From an uncultured Megasphaera sp. (GTDB taxonomy: Bacteria; Bacillota; Negativicutes; Veillonellales; Megasphaeraceae): DNA of 64,000 nucleotides. Location: the NCBI GenBank assembly GCA_934202965.1, contig CAKPYN010000007.1, positions 1-64,000 on the forward strand, in the 5' to 3' direction. Position 1 is the first letter of the stretch. Each line of letters starts with the position of its first letter. Positions 1 to 8,698 of this stretch are shown here, piece by piece. Both the position numbers and the translations under genes were made by a program. The notes below the pieces were generated by a model. It searched no databases, was not told where the DNA came from, and was given only the letters and a program-made list of their open reading frames with translations.

Positions 1-13
1 CATGATATGTGAA

Positions 14-106
14 GAGCCGTTTGGCTCAAATTATTGTTTTTGGTGTGATGTTTCCATCACGTTTTTGAATTGATTGATGCCTGTTTCTTTGATACATCAA
101 AGAAAC
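14..106 (-). other. rrn leader hairpins next to 16S start
   Basis: Three inverted repeats follow boxA: an 11-bp perfect stem at 83-106 (arms 83-93 and 96-106), a 6-bp stem at 45-60 and a 5-bp stem at 14-27. They fit the structured leader that is processed away from 16S rRNA. The mature 16S gene is predicted to begin just beyond position 1 on the minus strand; that gene is not in the window. Confidence 0.55.
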
Positions 107-140
107 GACCTCGCACTTGGCGTTCATTCGATTCTTACAT

Positions 141-160
141 TGTTCAGTTTTCAAAGGTCA
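141..160 (-). promoter_or_regulatory. rrn boxA antitermination element
   Basis: The minus strand reads CCTTTGAAAACTGAACA, which matches the Firmicute rRNA boxA type (CTTTGAAAACT) used by the Nus antitermination complex. It lies 25-45 nt downstream of promoter P2, the expected place in an rrn leader. Confidence 0.75.
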
Positions 161-184
161 TCGCCGTCTTGCGACGACTCATTT

Positions 185-213
185 ATTTTAACAAACTCTT
201 TCGAACTTGTCAA
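185..213 (-). promoter_or_regulatory. rrn promoter P2 (leftward)
   Basis: A second minus-strand promoter, TTGACA (208-213), 17-bp spacer, TAAAAT (185-190), lies about 120 bp downstream of P1. Tandem strong promoters are typical of rRNA operons in Firmicutes. Confidence 0.8.
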
Positions 214-305
214 GAGTTTGTTTTGCATTCTTTTTGAATGCCTCGTCACTCAGAAGTACCACGATGTATTTCATCACATGTTCTTCATTTCCTGACGACT
301 TGCTC

Positions 306-334
306 ATTATATCTTAATATGCACAAAATGTCAA
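306..334 (-). promoter_or_regulatory. rrn promoter P1 (leftward)
   Basis: On the minus strand TTGACA (329-334) and TATAAT (306-311) are both perfect consensus hexamers with a 17-bp spacer. It points left, away from gyrA, into a leader carrying a boxA sequence, so it is read as the upstream promoter of an rRNA operon whose genes lie left of the window. Confidence 0.85.
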
Positions 335-442
335 GCAATTTATTCGTAAAAATGAAAAAAATACAAAACAATCGTTTGATATATCGAAAAAAACTGTATA
401 AACCAGATATGCATATTATAGTTTATTACTGAAAATCATAGC

Positions 443-478
443 AAAAAGGACATGCCGCTTCATGCGACATGCCCTTTT
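443..478 (-). terminator. gyrA terminator
   Basis: A hairpin with arms around 447-457 and 463-474 is followed on the minus strand by a run of T. It lies 20-55 nt after the gyrA stop and separates gyrA from the rrn promoters. Confidence 0.8.
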
Positions 479-497
479 CCTTTAATTATTGCGCTGT

Positions 498-2969
498 TTA
501 TTTTTTAAACAAACTATCTTGTCCAGAATTTTCTTCACCTTCAATGGTTATCGTATCCAACGCTGCTACTTTATCATCGCCTTCTAATTTTTGAATCTTG
601 ACACCTGATGTATTTCTACCTTTCTTAATGCCAATGCTTTCAATATCCGTACGAATGACAATACCATTCGTTGTAATAACCATTAATTCTTGGTTTTCAT
701 GTACAACTTCTACGCCAACAATATCTCCTGTTTTGGGCGTAATTTTAAAGTTCTTTACCCCTTTGCCGCCGCGAAGCTGAATCTTATACGCGTCCATGTT
801 GTTTCGTTTGCCAAAACCTTCTTCGCTGACAGTCAGTACTTGGCAGTCTGGTTCCAAAACATCGGCACCAATAACACTATCGCCTTCGGCTAAAGAAATT
901 CCACGAACGCCGCGTGTGTTCCGGCCCATCGGACGTACGTCATTTTCATTAAAGCAAATGGCCATTCCTAATTTAGTTGCTAAGATAATACGCTGGTCAC
1001 CCTTAGTTAAACGAACTTTAGCTAAATGATCTCCTTCCATTAAGGAAATAGCAATCAAGCCATTACGGCGAACGTTTTTAAATTCGCTTAGTTCTGTTTT
1101 CTTAACCAGTCCTTTTTCCGTTGCCATAAATAAATTCATTGTCGGATCTACCTGATCCAAATCAATTAACGCATTCACTTTTTCGTCTTTCGCCAGAGGA
1201 AGAATATTGATCGTTGCTATTCCTTTGGAATTGCGGCTGTTGGCTTCTGGGATTTCATATGCTTTTAGTCGGTATACACGGCCTAAGTTAGTAAAGAATA
1301 ATACTGTATTCAATGCCGATGTATACAGCAGATGATTGACCGCATCTTCGTCTTTTGTTCCCATGCCTTTAATACCGCGACCGCCTTTATTCTGCGTATG
1401 ATATACATTGGCATTAATCCGTTTGACATAACCGCGCCGTGTTAACGTCAACACCATCCGTTCATTTGGAATCATATCTTCAATAGCAAAATCAGATGCA
1501 TCAGCTGCAATCTGCGTCCGGCGTTCATCAGCAAATTTTTTCTTCGCATCTAACAATTCTGTTTTTACGATTTCCATTACTTTATGAGCGTCTGCCAAAA
1601 CGCTGCGTAAATAAGCAATGCGATCTTCCAATTCTTTATATTCCTGTTCGATTTTTTCGCGTTCCAAGCCCGTCAAGCGACGCAGACGCATATCCAAAAT
1701 GGCAGTTGCCTGCTTATCACTCAAGCCAAACCGGCCCATTAAAGCCTGTTTAGCCGCTTCATCCGTTGCAGATTCGCGAATGGTTTTAATAACTTCATCA
1801 ATATGATCTAAGGCAACAAGCAATCCTTCCAAAATATGGGCACGTGCCAGCGCCTTGTCCAACTCAAACTTACTGCGTCGTGTAATAACGTTCTTTTGAT
1901 GATCTAGATAATAATGCAGTACTTCTTTTAATGTCAATATACGCGGATGCCCATCGACAAGAGCCAGCATGATAACGCCAAACGTTTCCTGCAGCTGCGT
2001 GTGTTTGTAGAGTTTGTTCAACACAATATCCGGATTGACATCAGCACGCAGTTCAACTACAATGCGCAAGCCCTTGCGGTCTGATTCATCACGAAGAGCT
2101 GTAATGCCATCAATTTCGCGATTTCGTGATAATTCAGCAATGGATTCAATGACGCGTGCTTTATTGACCTGATATGGAATTTCCGTAACAACAATACGGT
2201 TCTTCCCTTTATTCATCGGTTCAATCGTTGCACAAGAACGCATTTTAATGCTGCCTCGTCCTGTCGAATACGCTTTCAGGATGCCGTCACGTCCCATAAT
2301 TTTAGCACCCGTTGGGAAATCAGGTCCTTTAATTTTTGTCATGATTTCATCCAAACTTGCTTCTGGATTATCAATTAACAAGACACACCCGTCAATGACT
2401 TCCCCCAAATTATGCGGCGGAATATTCGTAGCCATACCGACAGCAATACCGGCAGATCCATTCACTAACAAATTTGGGATTTTAGAAGGCAGTACAACCG
2501 GTTCCTGCAAAGAACCATCATAGTTAGGCATAAAATCAACGGTATCTTTATCTATATCTTCCAGCATTTCTCCCGTAATTTTAGCCATACGCACTTCGGT
2601 GTAACGCATAGCTGCCGCAGAGTCGCCATCGACAGAACCAAAATTCCCATGGCCATCCACAAGCGGATACCGCGTGGAGAAATCCTGAGCCAGACGGACC
2701 GTTGCATCATATACAGAGCTGTCACCATGAGGATGATATTTACCTAATACTTCCCCAACGATACGCGCTGACTTTTTATACGGCTTATTCGGTGGCATAC
2801 CTGCTTCATGCATAGCATACAAAATACGGCGATGTACTGGTTTCAGCCCATCGCGCACATCCGGTAAGGCACGCGTAATGATAACGCTCATCGCATAGTC
2901 AATATACGATGTCTGCATTTCATTTTCCAGGCAGACCGGTAATATTTTATCTACTTGTTGTTCGTCCAC
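498..2969 (-). CDS. gyrA: DNA gyrase subunit A
   Basis: GyrA is the DNA breakage-reunion subunit of gyrase and works with GyrB to introduce negative supercoils in the cytoplasm. The 823-residue protein has the full family length. The catalytic tyrosine is Tyr123 in the context AAMRYTEVRM. The quinolone-resistance region (about 79-92) keeps Ser84 and Asp88, the wild-type susceptible state. A GyrA box, QLRGGKG, sits at 731-737 in the C-terminal DNA-wrapping domain, which supports GyrA over ParC. The start is GTG, chosen because GAGGTG lies 5 nt upstream (2975-2980). gyrB is not adjacent: the next gene upstream is a divergent regulator. The rrn promoters lie just downstream, an arrangement also known from Bacillus. 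Confidence 0.98.
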   Translation of the reverse strand: MDEQQVDKILPVCLENEMQTSYIDYAMSVIITRALPDVRDGLKPVHRRILYAMHEAGMPPNKPYKKSARIVGEVLGKYHPHGDSSVYDATVRLAQDFSTRYPLVDGHGNFGSVDGDSAAAMRYTEVRMAKITGEMLEDIDKDTVDFMPNYDGSLQEPVVLPSKIPNLLVNGSAGIAVGMATNIPPHNLGEVIDGCVLLIDNPEASLDEIMTKIKGPDFPTGAKIMGRDGILKAYSTGRGSIKMRSCATIEPMNKGKNRIVVTEIPYQVNKARVIESIAELSRNREIDGITALRDESDRKGLRIVVELRADVNPDIVLNKLYKHTQLQETFGVIMLALVDGHPRILTLKEVLHYYLDHQKNVITRRSKFELDKALARAHILEGLLVALDHIDEVIKTIRESATDEAAKQALMGRFGLSDKQATAILDMRLRRLTGLEREKIEQEYKELEDRIAYLRSVLADAHKVMEIVKTELLDAKKKFADERRTQIAADASDFAIEDMIPNERMVLTLTRRGYVKRINANVYHTQNKGGRGIKGMGTKDEDAVNHLLYTSALNTVLFFTNLGRVYRLKAYEIPEANSRNSKGIATINILPLAKDEKVNALIDLDQVDPTMNLFMATEKGLVKKTELSEFKNVRRNGLIAISLMEGDHLAKVRLTKGDQRIILATKLGMAICFNENDVRPMGRNTRGVRGISLAEGDSVIGADVLEPDCQVLTVSEEGFGKRNNMDAYKIQLRGGKGVKNFKITPKTGDIVGVEVVHENQELMVITTNGIVIRTDIESIGIKKGRNTSGVKIQKLEGDDKVAALDTITIEGEENSGQDSLFKK

Positions 2970-3038
2970 AATTTCACCTCATATAAAAATTAAAAAACGG
3001 CGCCCTTATTATAGATATATATGAGCGCATACATGTAT

Positions 3039-3047
3039 ATTATAGCA
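3039..3047 (-). promoter_or_regulatory. gyrA extended -10 promoter
   Basis: The minus strand shows TGC TATAAT (an extended -10) about 70 bp upstream of the gyrA GTG. No good -35 hexamer is visible at 17 bp, which is tolerable for an extended -10. Confidence 0.5.
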
Positions 3048-3118
3048 AATTTTCCTCTTTTTTGATAGTTATAAAGGAAAAATGCCTTTCGTACCCTAGC
3101 GGTCAGGTGTTCTCATTC

Positions 3119-3148
3119 TTGACGTTTCTTTGCGCACCGTTGTAAAAT
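3119..3148 (+). promoter_or_regulatory. Promoter of XRE-cupin gene
   Basis: TTGACG (3119-3124), 18-bp spacer and TAAAAT (3143-3148), 30 bp upstream of the start codon, with GGGAGAG as ribosome binding site at 3164-3170. Confidence 0.5.
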
Positions 3149-3177
3149 AAAAATAAAATGCATGGGAGAGCAGAAGT

Positions 3178-3750
3178 ATGACACATCAAATCATCAATGC
3201 CGAAGATCCGGCAAAAGATATAGGAAAAATACTGAAAAAAATTCGTTTTGACCGCGATTTGACATTGGATAATGTTGCGGCCCTAACAAGCGTCAGTAAA
3301 ACAATGCTCGGTCAAATTGAACGCGGCGTTTCCGTTCCAACAATTTCCGTGTTGTGGAAAATCGCTAAAGGCCTGCAAATTTCTCTTTCCACGCTGCTCA
3401 ACGAACCGACACAACAATACGAAGCTGTAGATATCATACATGATTTAAAACCCATTTATGATGAAGACGGCAAGATGATCTTATACAATATTTTCCCGTT
3501 TAATCCATTAAGCGGCTTCGAATATTTTTACATTATTTTAGAACCCGGTGCCCAGCATAGTTCAGAAGCCCATCGCAACATAACCGAAGAATATGTTGTT
3601 GTTACGGAAGGGACGCTGACTTTGCAGGTAGAACATCAAACCTTTACGTTAACCGCACCGGCTAAGATTAATTTTCATGCCAATGTATACCATCAATACA
3701 GCAACGCCACAAGCAGTCGTGTTGTATTTCAAAATATCATGAAATATTAA
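3178..3750 (+). CDS. XRE-family regulator with C-terminal cupin
   Basis: A 190-residue protein with an N-terminal helix-turn-helix of the XRE/lambda-repressor class (about 15-70; SKTMLGQIERG is the recognition region) joined to a cupin sensor domain (about 105-185; the HSSEAHRNITEEYVVV stretch carries the metal-ligand histidines and glutamate usual for cupins). Such HTH-cupin proteins sense a small molecule and commonly control amino-acid, polyamine or sugar transport and catabolism. It is transcribed toward the two M20 peptidase genes and separated from them by a bidirectional terminator, so it is a plausible but unproven regulator of the peptidase and YjiH/YjiG cluster. The ligand is unknown. 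Confidence 0.85.
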   Translation: MTHQIINAEDPAKDIGKILKKIRFDRDLTLDNVAALTSVSKTMLGQIERGVSVPTISVLWKIAKGLQISLSTLLNEPTQQYEAVDIIHDLKPIYDEDGKMILYNIFPFNPLSGFEYFYIILEPGAQHSSEAHRNITEEYVVVTEGTLTLQVEHQTFTLTAPAKINFHANVYHQYSNATSSRVVFQNIMKY

Positions 3751-3806
3751 AAAAAACGAGTACATAATACCGCATCATTACACGGGCATTATGTACTCAT
3801 TTTTTA
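3751..3806. terminator. Bidirectional terminator
   Basis: Perfect 11-bp arms (3758-3768 and 3788-3798) are flanked by A6 on the left and T6 on the right, so it can serve both the XRE-cupin gene and the convergent peptidase gene. Confidence 0.85.
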
Positions 3807-3808
3807 TT

Positions 3809-4966
3809 TTATTCTCTATTCATAATGCAAGCTGCCAATAGTTTAGCTCGTTCAAACAAAGAAGATACATCTGCATATTCACGCGGCGTATGATTGTTTT
3901 CTCCCTTGACTCCCATGGCACAGATGGTAGGTACTCCGGCTAATGTAGTATATGCTGAATCAGAGCCGCCACCAATCAATATCGCATGCGGTGCCGGCAA
4001 ATTCATTTCTTGGTATGTCCGTTTCACTACTTCAAATAATGCGTCTGTTCCTTCGACGGGTTTCATCGGTGCAAAACCGACCACTTGCCGCACTATCGTT
4101 TTTGTATCCGGAACATACCGTTTAGCTGCAATCTGCTGCAACTGTTGTTGAATCGTCCCAATATCTTCCGGATTCAAATATCGTACATCAATTTGGATAG
4201 ATGCTATATCTGGTATGGCATTTACAACAGTACCGCCTTGAATGATCCCTACATTAAACGTAGTTCCTGCAGACCAATCTGTCAAATTTTGAATATCAAT
4301 CACTTTATGCGCTATTTCCAAAATAGCACTGCGTCCACCTTTCGGGTTGTTGCCAGCATGGGCGCCAATACCTTGTACACACATCTCAAATACGGCACTG
4401 CCTTTACGCTGTACTACCAATCCATTGTCTAAAAATCCTGTTTCGCAATTAAATGCTGCCACTGCCCCTTCCGCTTCCTTGCGCATGCAGGCAGCTGCAT
4501 TCGATTGTTGATGCGCCGTTTCTTCATCACCCGCTAAAATCAGTTTAATAGGTCTTGTACAATATCCTGCTGCCTGCAAGGCTTTCATAACATATATGGC
4601 AATGACAATACCACCTTTCATGTCCAAAACCCCTGGGCCATAGGCCTTGCCATTTTGAATCGTAAATGGTCTTTCTTGGGCCGTTCCCTTGGGAAACACC
4701 GTATCCATATGTCCTAGCAGCAAAATCGGTGCAGCATTTGACTTTCCCCAGGAAGATACTAGCATACTGCCAGCATTAGACATATCTATTCTCCTAGTTA
4801 CAGCACCTAAGCCGTCCATCTGTAGTTGAATAGTTTGCGCCACCGCATCTATCCCTGCCTGATCCATTGACCCGCTTTCTGTTTGTACTAAATGCCGCCA
4901 TATTGCAAGCATATCTTCTTGATGGGCATCAATAAATTGCCACGCCCGTTTTTTCATCTGTTTCAA
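3809..4966 (-). CDS. M20-family metallopeptidase (first of tandem pair)
   Basis: A zinc peptidase or deacylase of the M20A / glutamate carboxypeptidase type, releasing amino acids from small peptides or acylated amino acids in the cytoplasm. In numbering from the upstream ATG at 4975 the motifs are HMD (His89, Asp91), GPGVLDMKGG (Asp118), GDEE (catalytic Glu151, ligand Glu152) and a late NHTPREY histidine. The start is ambiguous: AGGAG (4976-4980) touches that ATG, which is too close. The in-frame TTG at 4964-4966 has an ideal 9-nt spacing and is chosen here. An ATG at 4957 (MKKRAW) is also possible. The next gene upstream is a paralogue; exact substrate unknown. Confidence 0.85.
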   Translation of the reverse strand: MKQMKKRAWQFIDAHQEDMLAIWRHLVQTESGSMDQAGIDAVAQTIQLQMDGLGAVTRRIDMSNAGSMLVSSWGKSNAAPILLLGHMDTVFPKGTAQERPFTIQNGKAYGPGVLDMKGGIVIAIYVMKALQAAGYCTRPIKLILAGDEETAHQQSNAAACMRKEAEGAVAAFNCETGFLDNGLVVQRKGSAVFEMCVQGIGAHAGNNPKGGRSAILEIAHKVIDIQNLTDWSAGTTFNVGIIQGGTVVNAIPDIASIQIDVRYLNPEDIGTIQQQLQQIAAKRYVPDTKTIVRQVVGFAPMKPVEGTDALFEVVKRTYQEMNLPAPHAILIGGGSDSAYTTLAGVPTICAMGVKGENNHTPREYADVSSLFERAKLLAACIMNRE

Positions 4967-5022
4967 ACAATGCATCTCCTTTTATTGTCATTACGTGATT
5001 ATCACCTTGTATTGTACAAAAA

Positions 5023-5070
5023 ACTACATGATAAAGGAAGTTTTTATCTTTCTCTATCATGCAGTTTTTT
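5023..5070 (-). terminator. Terminator between the two M20 genes
   Basis: Arms CTACATGATA-like at 5024-5033 and 5054-5063 form a stem followed on the minus strand by T6. It lies just after the stop of the upstream M20 gene (5076), so the tandem paralogues may be separate transcripts. Confidence 0.7.
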
Positions 5071-5075
5071 TGCTT

Positions 5076-6254
5076 TTAATATCTAAATGCATCAGAATCA
5101 ATAATCGCTGCCGTAAACCAGCAAATTCGTTCATACAGCGATTCTACGATGGCATATTCGCGCAGCGTATGATTCCATTCGCCCCGTACGCCGCAGGAAC
5201 ATAATACCGGCGTTCCTGCCAGTTGAATGTATGTCGCATCGGAGCAGCCGCCAACCTGAGTCGGTTCGGTGTCTAAAAAGCCATAGGTTTTGGCTGTCTG
5301 CTGCATAAATGCAAAGAGTTTCAGAATATCATCATGCGTTTCAAAGGGCGTAAACAAACTGATTTCCTTGGTCGTACACGTCGTTCCTTCTACATGCTGG
5401 GTAGCACAAATTTCTGCGATTGCCTTGCGTATCCGTTCCAGCTCACTCATGTATTTAAAGCGAATATCCAACGAACACATGCATTCTGCTGGTACAGCAT
5501 TGGGGATCGTACCGCCTTTGATGACTCCCGTATTGATGGTCGTATCTTTTTCTAAATCAGTCAGTGCCTGAAACGCTAATACTTTATGCGCCATTTCTTC
5601 TATCGAACTGATGCCTGCCAAGAAATCTGCGCCGGCATGGGCGGATTTGCCTTTGACAAAAACATCGATACCCAAGCGGCCTTTTCGACCTACGGCCAGG
5701 GCATTATTTACCAGTCCCGTTTCCATATTCAGCGCAAACAAACAACCTTTGGCATGTTCTCGAATAAATTCATCCGTCTTCGTATACGTATGCACGCCTT
5801 CTTCATCGGCAGCAAACAAAATTTTTATCGGTCGATCGGTGTAGTTTACAACCTGTAATGCTTTCACTACATACAAAGAAATCAAGATACCGCCTTTCAT
5901 ATCAAGTACTCCCGGTCCATAGGCTTTGCCGTCTTCGATATGGAAGGGATTTTCCGAATATAAATCCGATGCCAAAGCCGTATCCATATGACCACTAAAC
6001 AAGATGGCTTTTCCCGACCGATCTGCTCCCAACGTTCCCATCAAAATTTTGCCGGCTCGGGCATCTAACTCGACCAATTCACAAACCATGCCTTCCGCTT
6101 CAAATTCTTTTTTCAGCCATTCGCCTACTGCGTTGACATCGGCCGCATCCCGCCAAAAATCTTTTAGATTAATACATTCTTCATACTTCTGCACGATTTC
6201 GGTTCGGTGTGCCTCTACATACGCTTTTACTTTATCTACTAATTCTGTATTCAT
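5076..6254 (-). CDS. M20-family metallopeptidase (second of tandem pair)
   Basis: A paralogue of the preceding peptidase. It has the same order of motifs: SGHMDT, GPGVLDMKGG, AADEEG, NMETG, a dimerisation-domain HAGAD histidine and a final WNHTLREY. The predicted role is hydrolysis of small peptides or acyl-amino acids with two bound metal ions. The start ATG at 6252-6254 (MNTELVDK) is chosen because GAGGGGG lies 8 nt upstream; a longer reading would run back into the stop of the upstream transporter gene. The protein is 392 residues, normal for the family. It follows yjiH-yjiG on the same strand with no terminator seen between, suggesting that uptake and hydrolysis were co-expressed. Confidence 0.88.
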   Translation of the reverse strand: MNTELVDKVKAYVEAHRTEIVQKYEECINLKDFWRDAADVNAVGEWLKKEFEAEGMVCELVELDARAGKILMGTLGADRSGKAILFSGHMDTALASDLYSENPFHIEDGKAYGPGVLDMKGGILISLYVVKALQVVNYTDRPIKILFAADEEGVHTYTKTDEFIREHAKGCLFALNMETGLVNNALAVGRKGRLGIDVFVKGKSAHAGADFLAGISSIEEMAHKVLAFQALTDLEKDTTINTGVIKGGTIPNAVPAECMCSLDIRFKYMSELERIRKAIAEICATQHVEGTTCTTKEISLFTPFETHDDILKLFAFMQQTAKTYGFLDTEPTQVGGCSDATYIQLAGTPVLCSCGVRGEWNHTLREYAIVESLYERICWFTAAIIDSDAFRY

Positions 6255-6268
6255 ATAGCGTTCCCCCT

Positions 6269-6767
6269 CTATTCTATTCCCATGCATACAACAATAGCTT
6301 TTACAATCCACATGGAAAAAAATGCATCTATAATCGGCACTACTAACAATAACTTATGCCATCTCTTATTCACATTCGCCACAATAATAACTCGTACAAA
6401 TCCTGCCAATAATGTTCCCATTGTAATAACAGCGGGGAACATGATAGTTGCCTGCGCTGCTGTTAGTTCACCGGACGAATACATTGTTGCAACAATACCT
6501 ACGCCCGCAGCTTTCGCAAAAAAAGCAGCAATTAACGCTACGATTGCTTCGCCAGGCAATCCAAATACAGCCATAATCGGAGAAACAATCGTACCGATTA
6601 CCGTCATCAGTCCGGTAATTGTCAAAAACTGTACCAATACATAGGCTAAAATCAAAGCCGGCATAACAACTTCTGCGCCGAGATAAAATCCTTTTTTTTG
6701 CTCCTGCCATAAATAATTCGATAACATTTTTAGTTGCTCTTTTATCTGCCAATGATTCCCTCGCCAT
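6269..6767 (-). pseudogene. YjiG-like nucleoside-recognition (Gate) membrane protein, frameshifted
   Basis: The N-terminus MARESLADKRATKNVIELF (from 6767) and the membrane body from GFYLGAEVVMP onward are in different frames. They join if one base is removed from an A8 run on the minus strand (6692-6699). The repaired protein is about 165 residues, close to E. coli YjiG (153 residues), with the family signature GLPGEA followed by hydrophobic segments. YjiG pairs with YjiH as a small Gate-domain transporter of unknown substrate. Its ATG overlaps the upstream stop as TAATG, so translation would be coupled to yjiH. The shift could be a sequencing error in the homopolymer, slippage or real inactivation; I cannot tell which. 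Confidence 0.7.
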
Positions 6768-7418
6768 TATAACGCCCCCTTTGTGATTGTGATACCTGCC
6801 TTGGTACTTCGTGTATATATAATATATGCACGAAGTAAGTTCGCGCCTATTATTTTCACCAATAAAATAATAGCTATAATAACTCCAACCGGTAAAATAC
6901 TAATCGGCAATAATGCAGCACCGCTGCCAATTGTATTCGTAATCAGTCCGGAACCAGCAATTTGATAGGCTGAAAAAATCGAACGTTCATCATCGGAAAT
7001 TAAATTTTTTTCAGCCAGTTCTTTCGTCATAACCGCAGCGGCATCGGTACTGGGTAAAACTAGTAACAAAAGCCAATCCGGAAGCTCCGGATATTCCCAT
7101 CAACGGTTTTAAAATATGGCGGAATAATTTTTCTGCAGCTAATAGGGCCCCTAATGACTCAGCTACATTGATAACACCTAACGCAAACATCAATGTAGGA
7201 AACAACGTCAGGGCAAAAAGAAATCCTCCGTCTGCGCCTAAGCCGCCTTTCCCTACAAATGTTCCGCTTCCCTGAGAAATCTGTCCAAACTTCCCAACTA
7301 ATACTTGGAAATCCAATGCCCGCAGCGGCGTTTCAGAACTACCAAATATACCTGAAAATGCAATAACTAAAACCAGCAAGGATGCCCAGCTTTTCCACGT
7401 TAATTTTTGTTCATTCAT
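6767..7418 (-). pseudogene. YjiH-like nucleoside-recognition (Gate) membrane protein, frameshifted
   Basis: The reading from MNEQKLTWKSW (ATG at 7416-7418, AAGGGGG just upstream) through GISGASGLAFVTS continues in another frame as PSTDAAAVMTKELAEKN to the stop at 6767. One extra base in the short T4 run (minus strand, 7056-7059) explains the break. Together the parts make about 217 residues with 5-6 hydrophobic segments, near E. coli YjiH (227). The GLA..S...STDA junction matches the family pattern. The gene heads an apparent yjiH-yjiG-M20 peptidase operon, hence a guess at a peptide or amino-acid-derived substrate. This is the second frameshift within about 400 bp. Confidence 0.7.
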
Positions 7419-7550
7419 TTTTTCTTCCCCCTTCTGCATTTTTCATTGCGCTGTAAAATCGTTATAACGTCTTTATGTGCAAAAAAAATAGAACCCAGTC
7501 AATAGATACACCATGCGTCATTGCATGTACTGTCTCCCTATCAGACAGTC

Positions 7551-7594
7551 CTTTCACATACAGGTTGTTCTATTTGCTGTGTTCTTTCACATAC
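7551..7594 (-). repeat. Direct repeat pair, possible operator
   Basis: GTATGTGAAAG followed by A or G then AC occurs twice on the minus strand, at 7551-7561 and 7584-7594, exactly 33 bp (about three helical turns) apart, upstream of yjiH. This spacing suits binding of a dimeric or tetrameric regulator, but no family is identified. Confidence 0.35.
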
Positions 7595-7742
7595 GTGTAA
7601 ACGCCTTGTCATGAGTCAACAAGATTTCGTTTACATACACATAGTACAAAATAAATTTCGTCTTTTATAGTTCTTTATCACGTCTTTAATCATTATTTTT
7701 CATTTTATCTTTTATATATTTTTCTGCCTTAATGCATCACAA

Positions 7743-7778
7743 ACGGTCTGTATGAAATACCTATTCCATACAGACCGT
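7743..7778 (-). terminator. Hairpin after glycyl radical activase gene
   Basis: Perfect 12-bp arms (7743-7754 and 7767-7778) lie 18 nt after the activase stop. The following bases on the minus strand are T-poor (TTTGTG), so it may be a weak terminator or an RNA-stabilising 3' hairpin. Confidence 0.5.
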
Positions 7779-7795
7779 CTGCGAAAATACATTTT

Positions 7796-8698
7796 TTATT
7801 TAAAAGAAATGACTTGTACTCCCTCGGCTTCGAGTATGCCATTTAAATGCGCTAATTCTTCTGACGTCGGAGTGCGAAAATCTGCATCTGAATACGACAT
7901 CCCCAGTTGATCATACTTATCCGCTCCATACTGATGATACGGCAACAACTCCATTTTTGGTTCTTGTATATGGCGTTTTACAAAACGAGCTGTCTGTCGT
8001 ATATTTTCATCATCGCCATTAACGCCCATAATAGTCGGCACACGAATAACAATACCCGTACGGCGTGCGCCAATTGCCGCAATATTTTGTAATATTCGCT
8101 CATTATCTACTCCCGTTACTTGTTGATGAAGATGCCGGTCCATCACTTTAATATCCATAAAGAGCAAATCTATTTTTTCTAAAATGGGCCATACCGTATT
8201 CAAATCGAAATAGCCACTCGTTTCCATAGCCTGATTTAATCCCATATCATATACTTCTTGTACTAAGGCGTGTAAAAACACTGGCTGGCTTGTGCATTCT
8301 CCACCAGAATACGTAACGCCTCCGCCTGACTGACGGAAAAACATACGTTGTGATTCCAATTGCTGCACAATCTCTTCTACTGTATATTCGGTTACTGTAT
8401 TTTTACGGGCTTGTTCTGCACAAACGCTGGCACAAAGGCCGCACCCTATACATCGGCTGCGCGCAGCTGGGTCTTGGAAATCCCAAGAAATCTGCTGCGG
8501 GCAAACAGCTTCACAGCTGCCGCAGTGCGTACATCGGGAAGCAATATAAAAAATCTGATTATTCGCCGTATATCCTTCTGGATTTGCACACCACTGACAT
8601 CGCAGAGGGCATCCGGCAAAAAAAACAATTGTCCGAATGCCATCCCCATCATTCACAGAATAGTGCTGCAGTTGGAGTATGCGGCCTTTACATGCCAT
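7796..8698 (-). CDS. Glycyl radical enzyme activating enzyme (radical SAM)
   Basis: A radical SAM protein that would use a [4Fe-4S] cluster and S-adenosylmethionine to install the glycyl radical on the adjacent enzyme. Numbered from MACKGRIL, the radical-SAM motif is C30-x3-C34-x2-C37. Two extra ferredoxin-like clusters follow (C56, C59, C62, C66 and C83, C86, C89, C93), as in activases of the dehydratase/decarboxylase-type glycyl radical enzymes rather than the pyruvate formate-lyase activase. The protein has 300 residues. The ATG at 8696-8698 is chosen: it overlaps the glycyl radical gene by 11 nt and has GGAG 8 nt upstream, so the two are translationally coupled. Confidence 0.93.
   Translation of the reverse strand: MACKGRILQLQHYSVNDGDGIRTIVFFAGCPLRCQWCANPEGYTANNQIFYIASRCTHCGSCEAVCPQQISWDFQDPAARSRCIGCGLCASVCAEQARKNTVTEYTVEEIVQQLESQRMFFRQSGGGVTYSGGECTSQPVFLHALVQEVYDMGLNQAMETSGYFDLNTVWPILEKIDLLFMDIKVMDRHLHQQVTGVDNERILQNIAAIGARRTGIVIRVPTIMGVNGDDENIRQTARFVKRHIQEPKMELLPYHQYGADKYDQLGMSYSDADFRTPTSEELAHLNGILEAEGVQVISFK

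Larger units (their letters stand above)
7440..7795 (-). other. Long intergenic region upstream of yjiH
   Basis: There is no gene in these 356 bases. On the minus strand I see a hairpin after the activase gene (separate entry), two copies of GTATGTGAAAG (7551-7561 and 7584-7594, 33 bp apart), a 7-bp stem at 7529-7549 and a weak promoter-like TTGACT near 7500. The region probably holds yjiH control sites. Confidence 0.4.
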
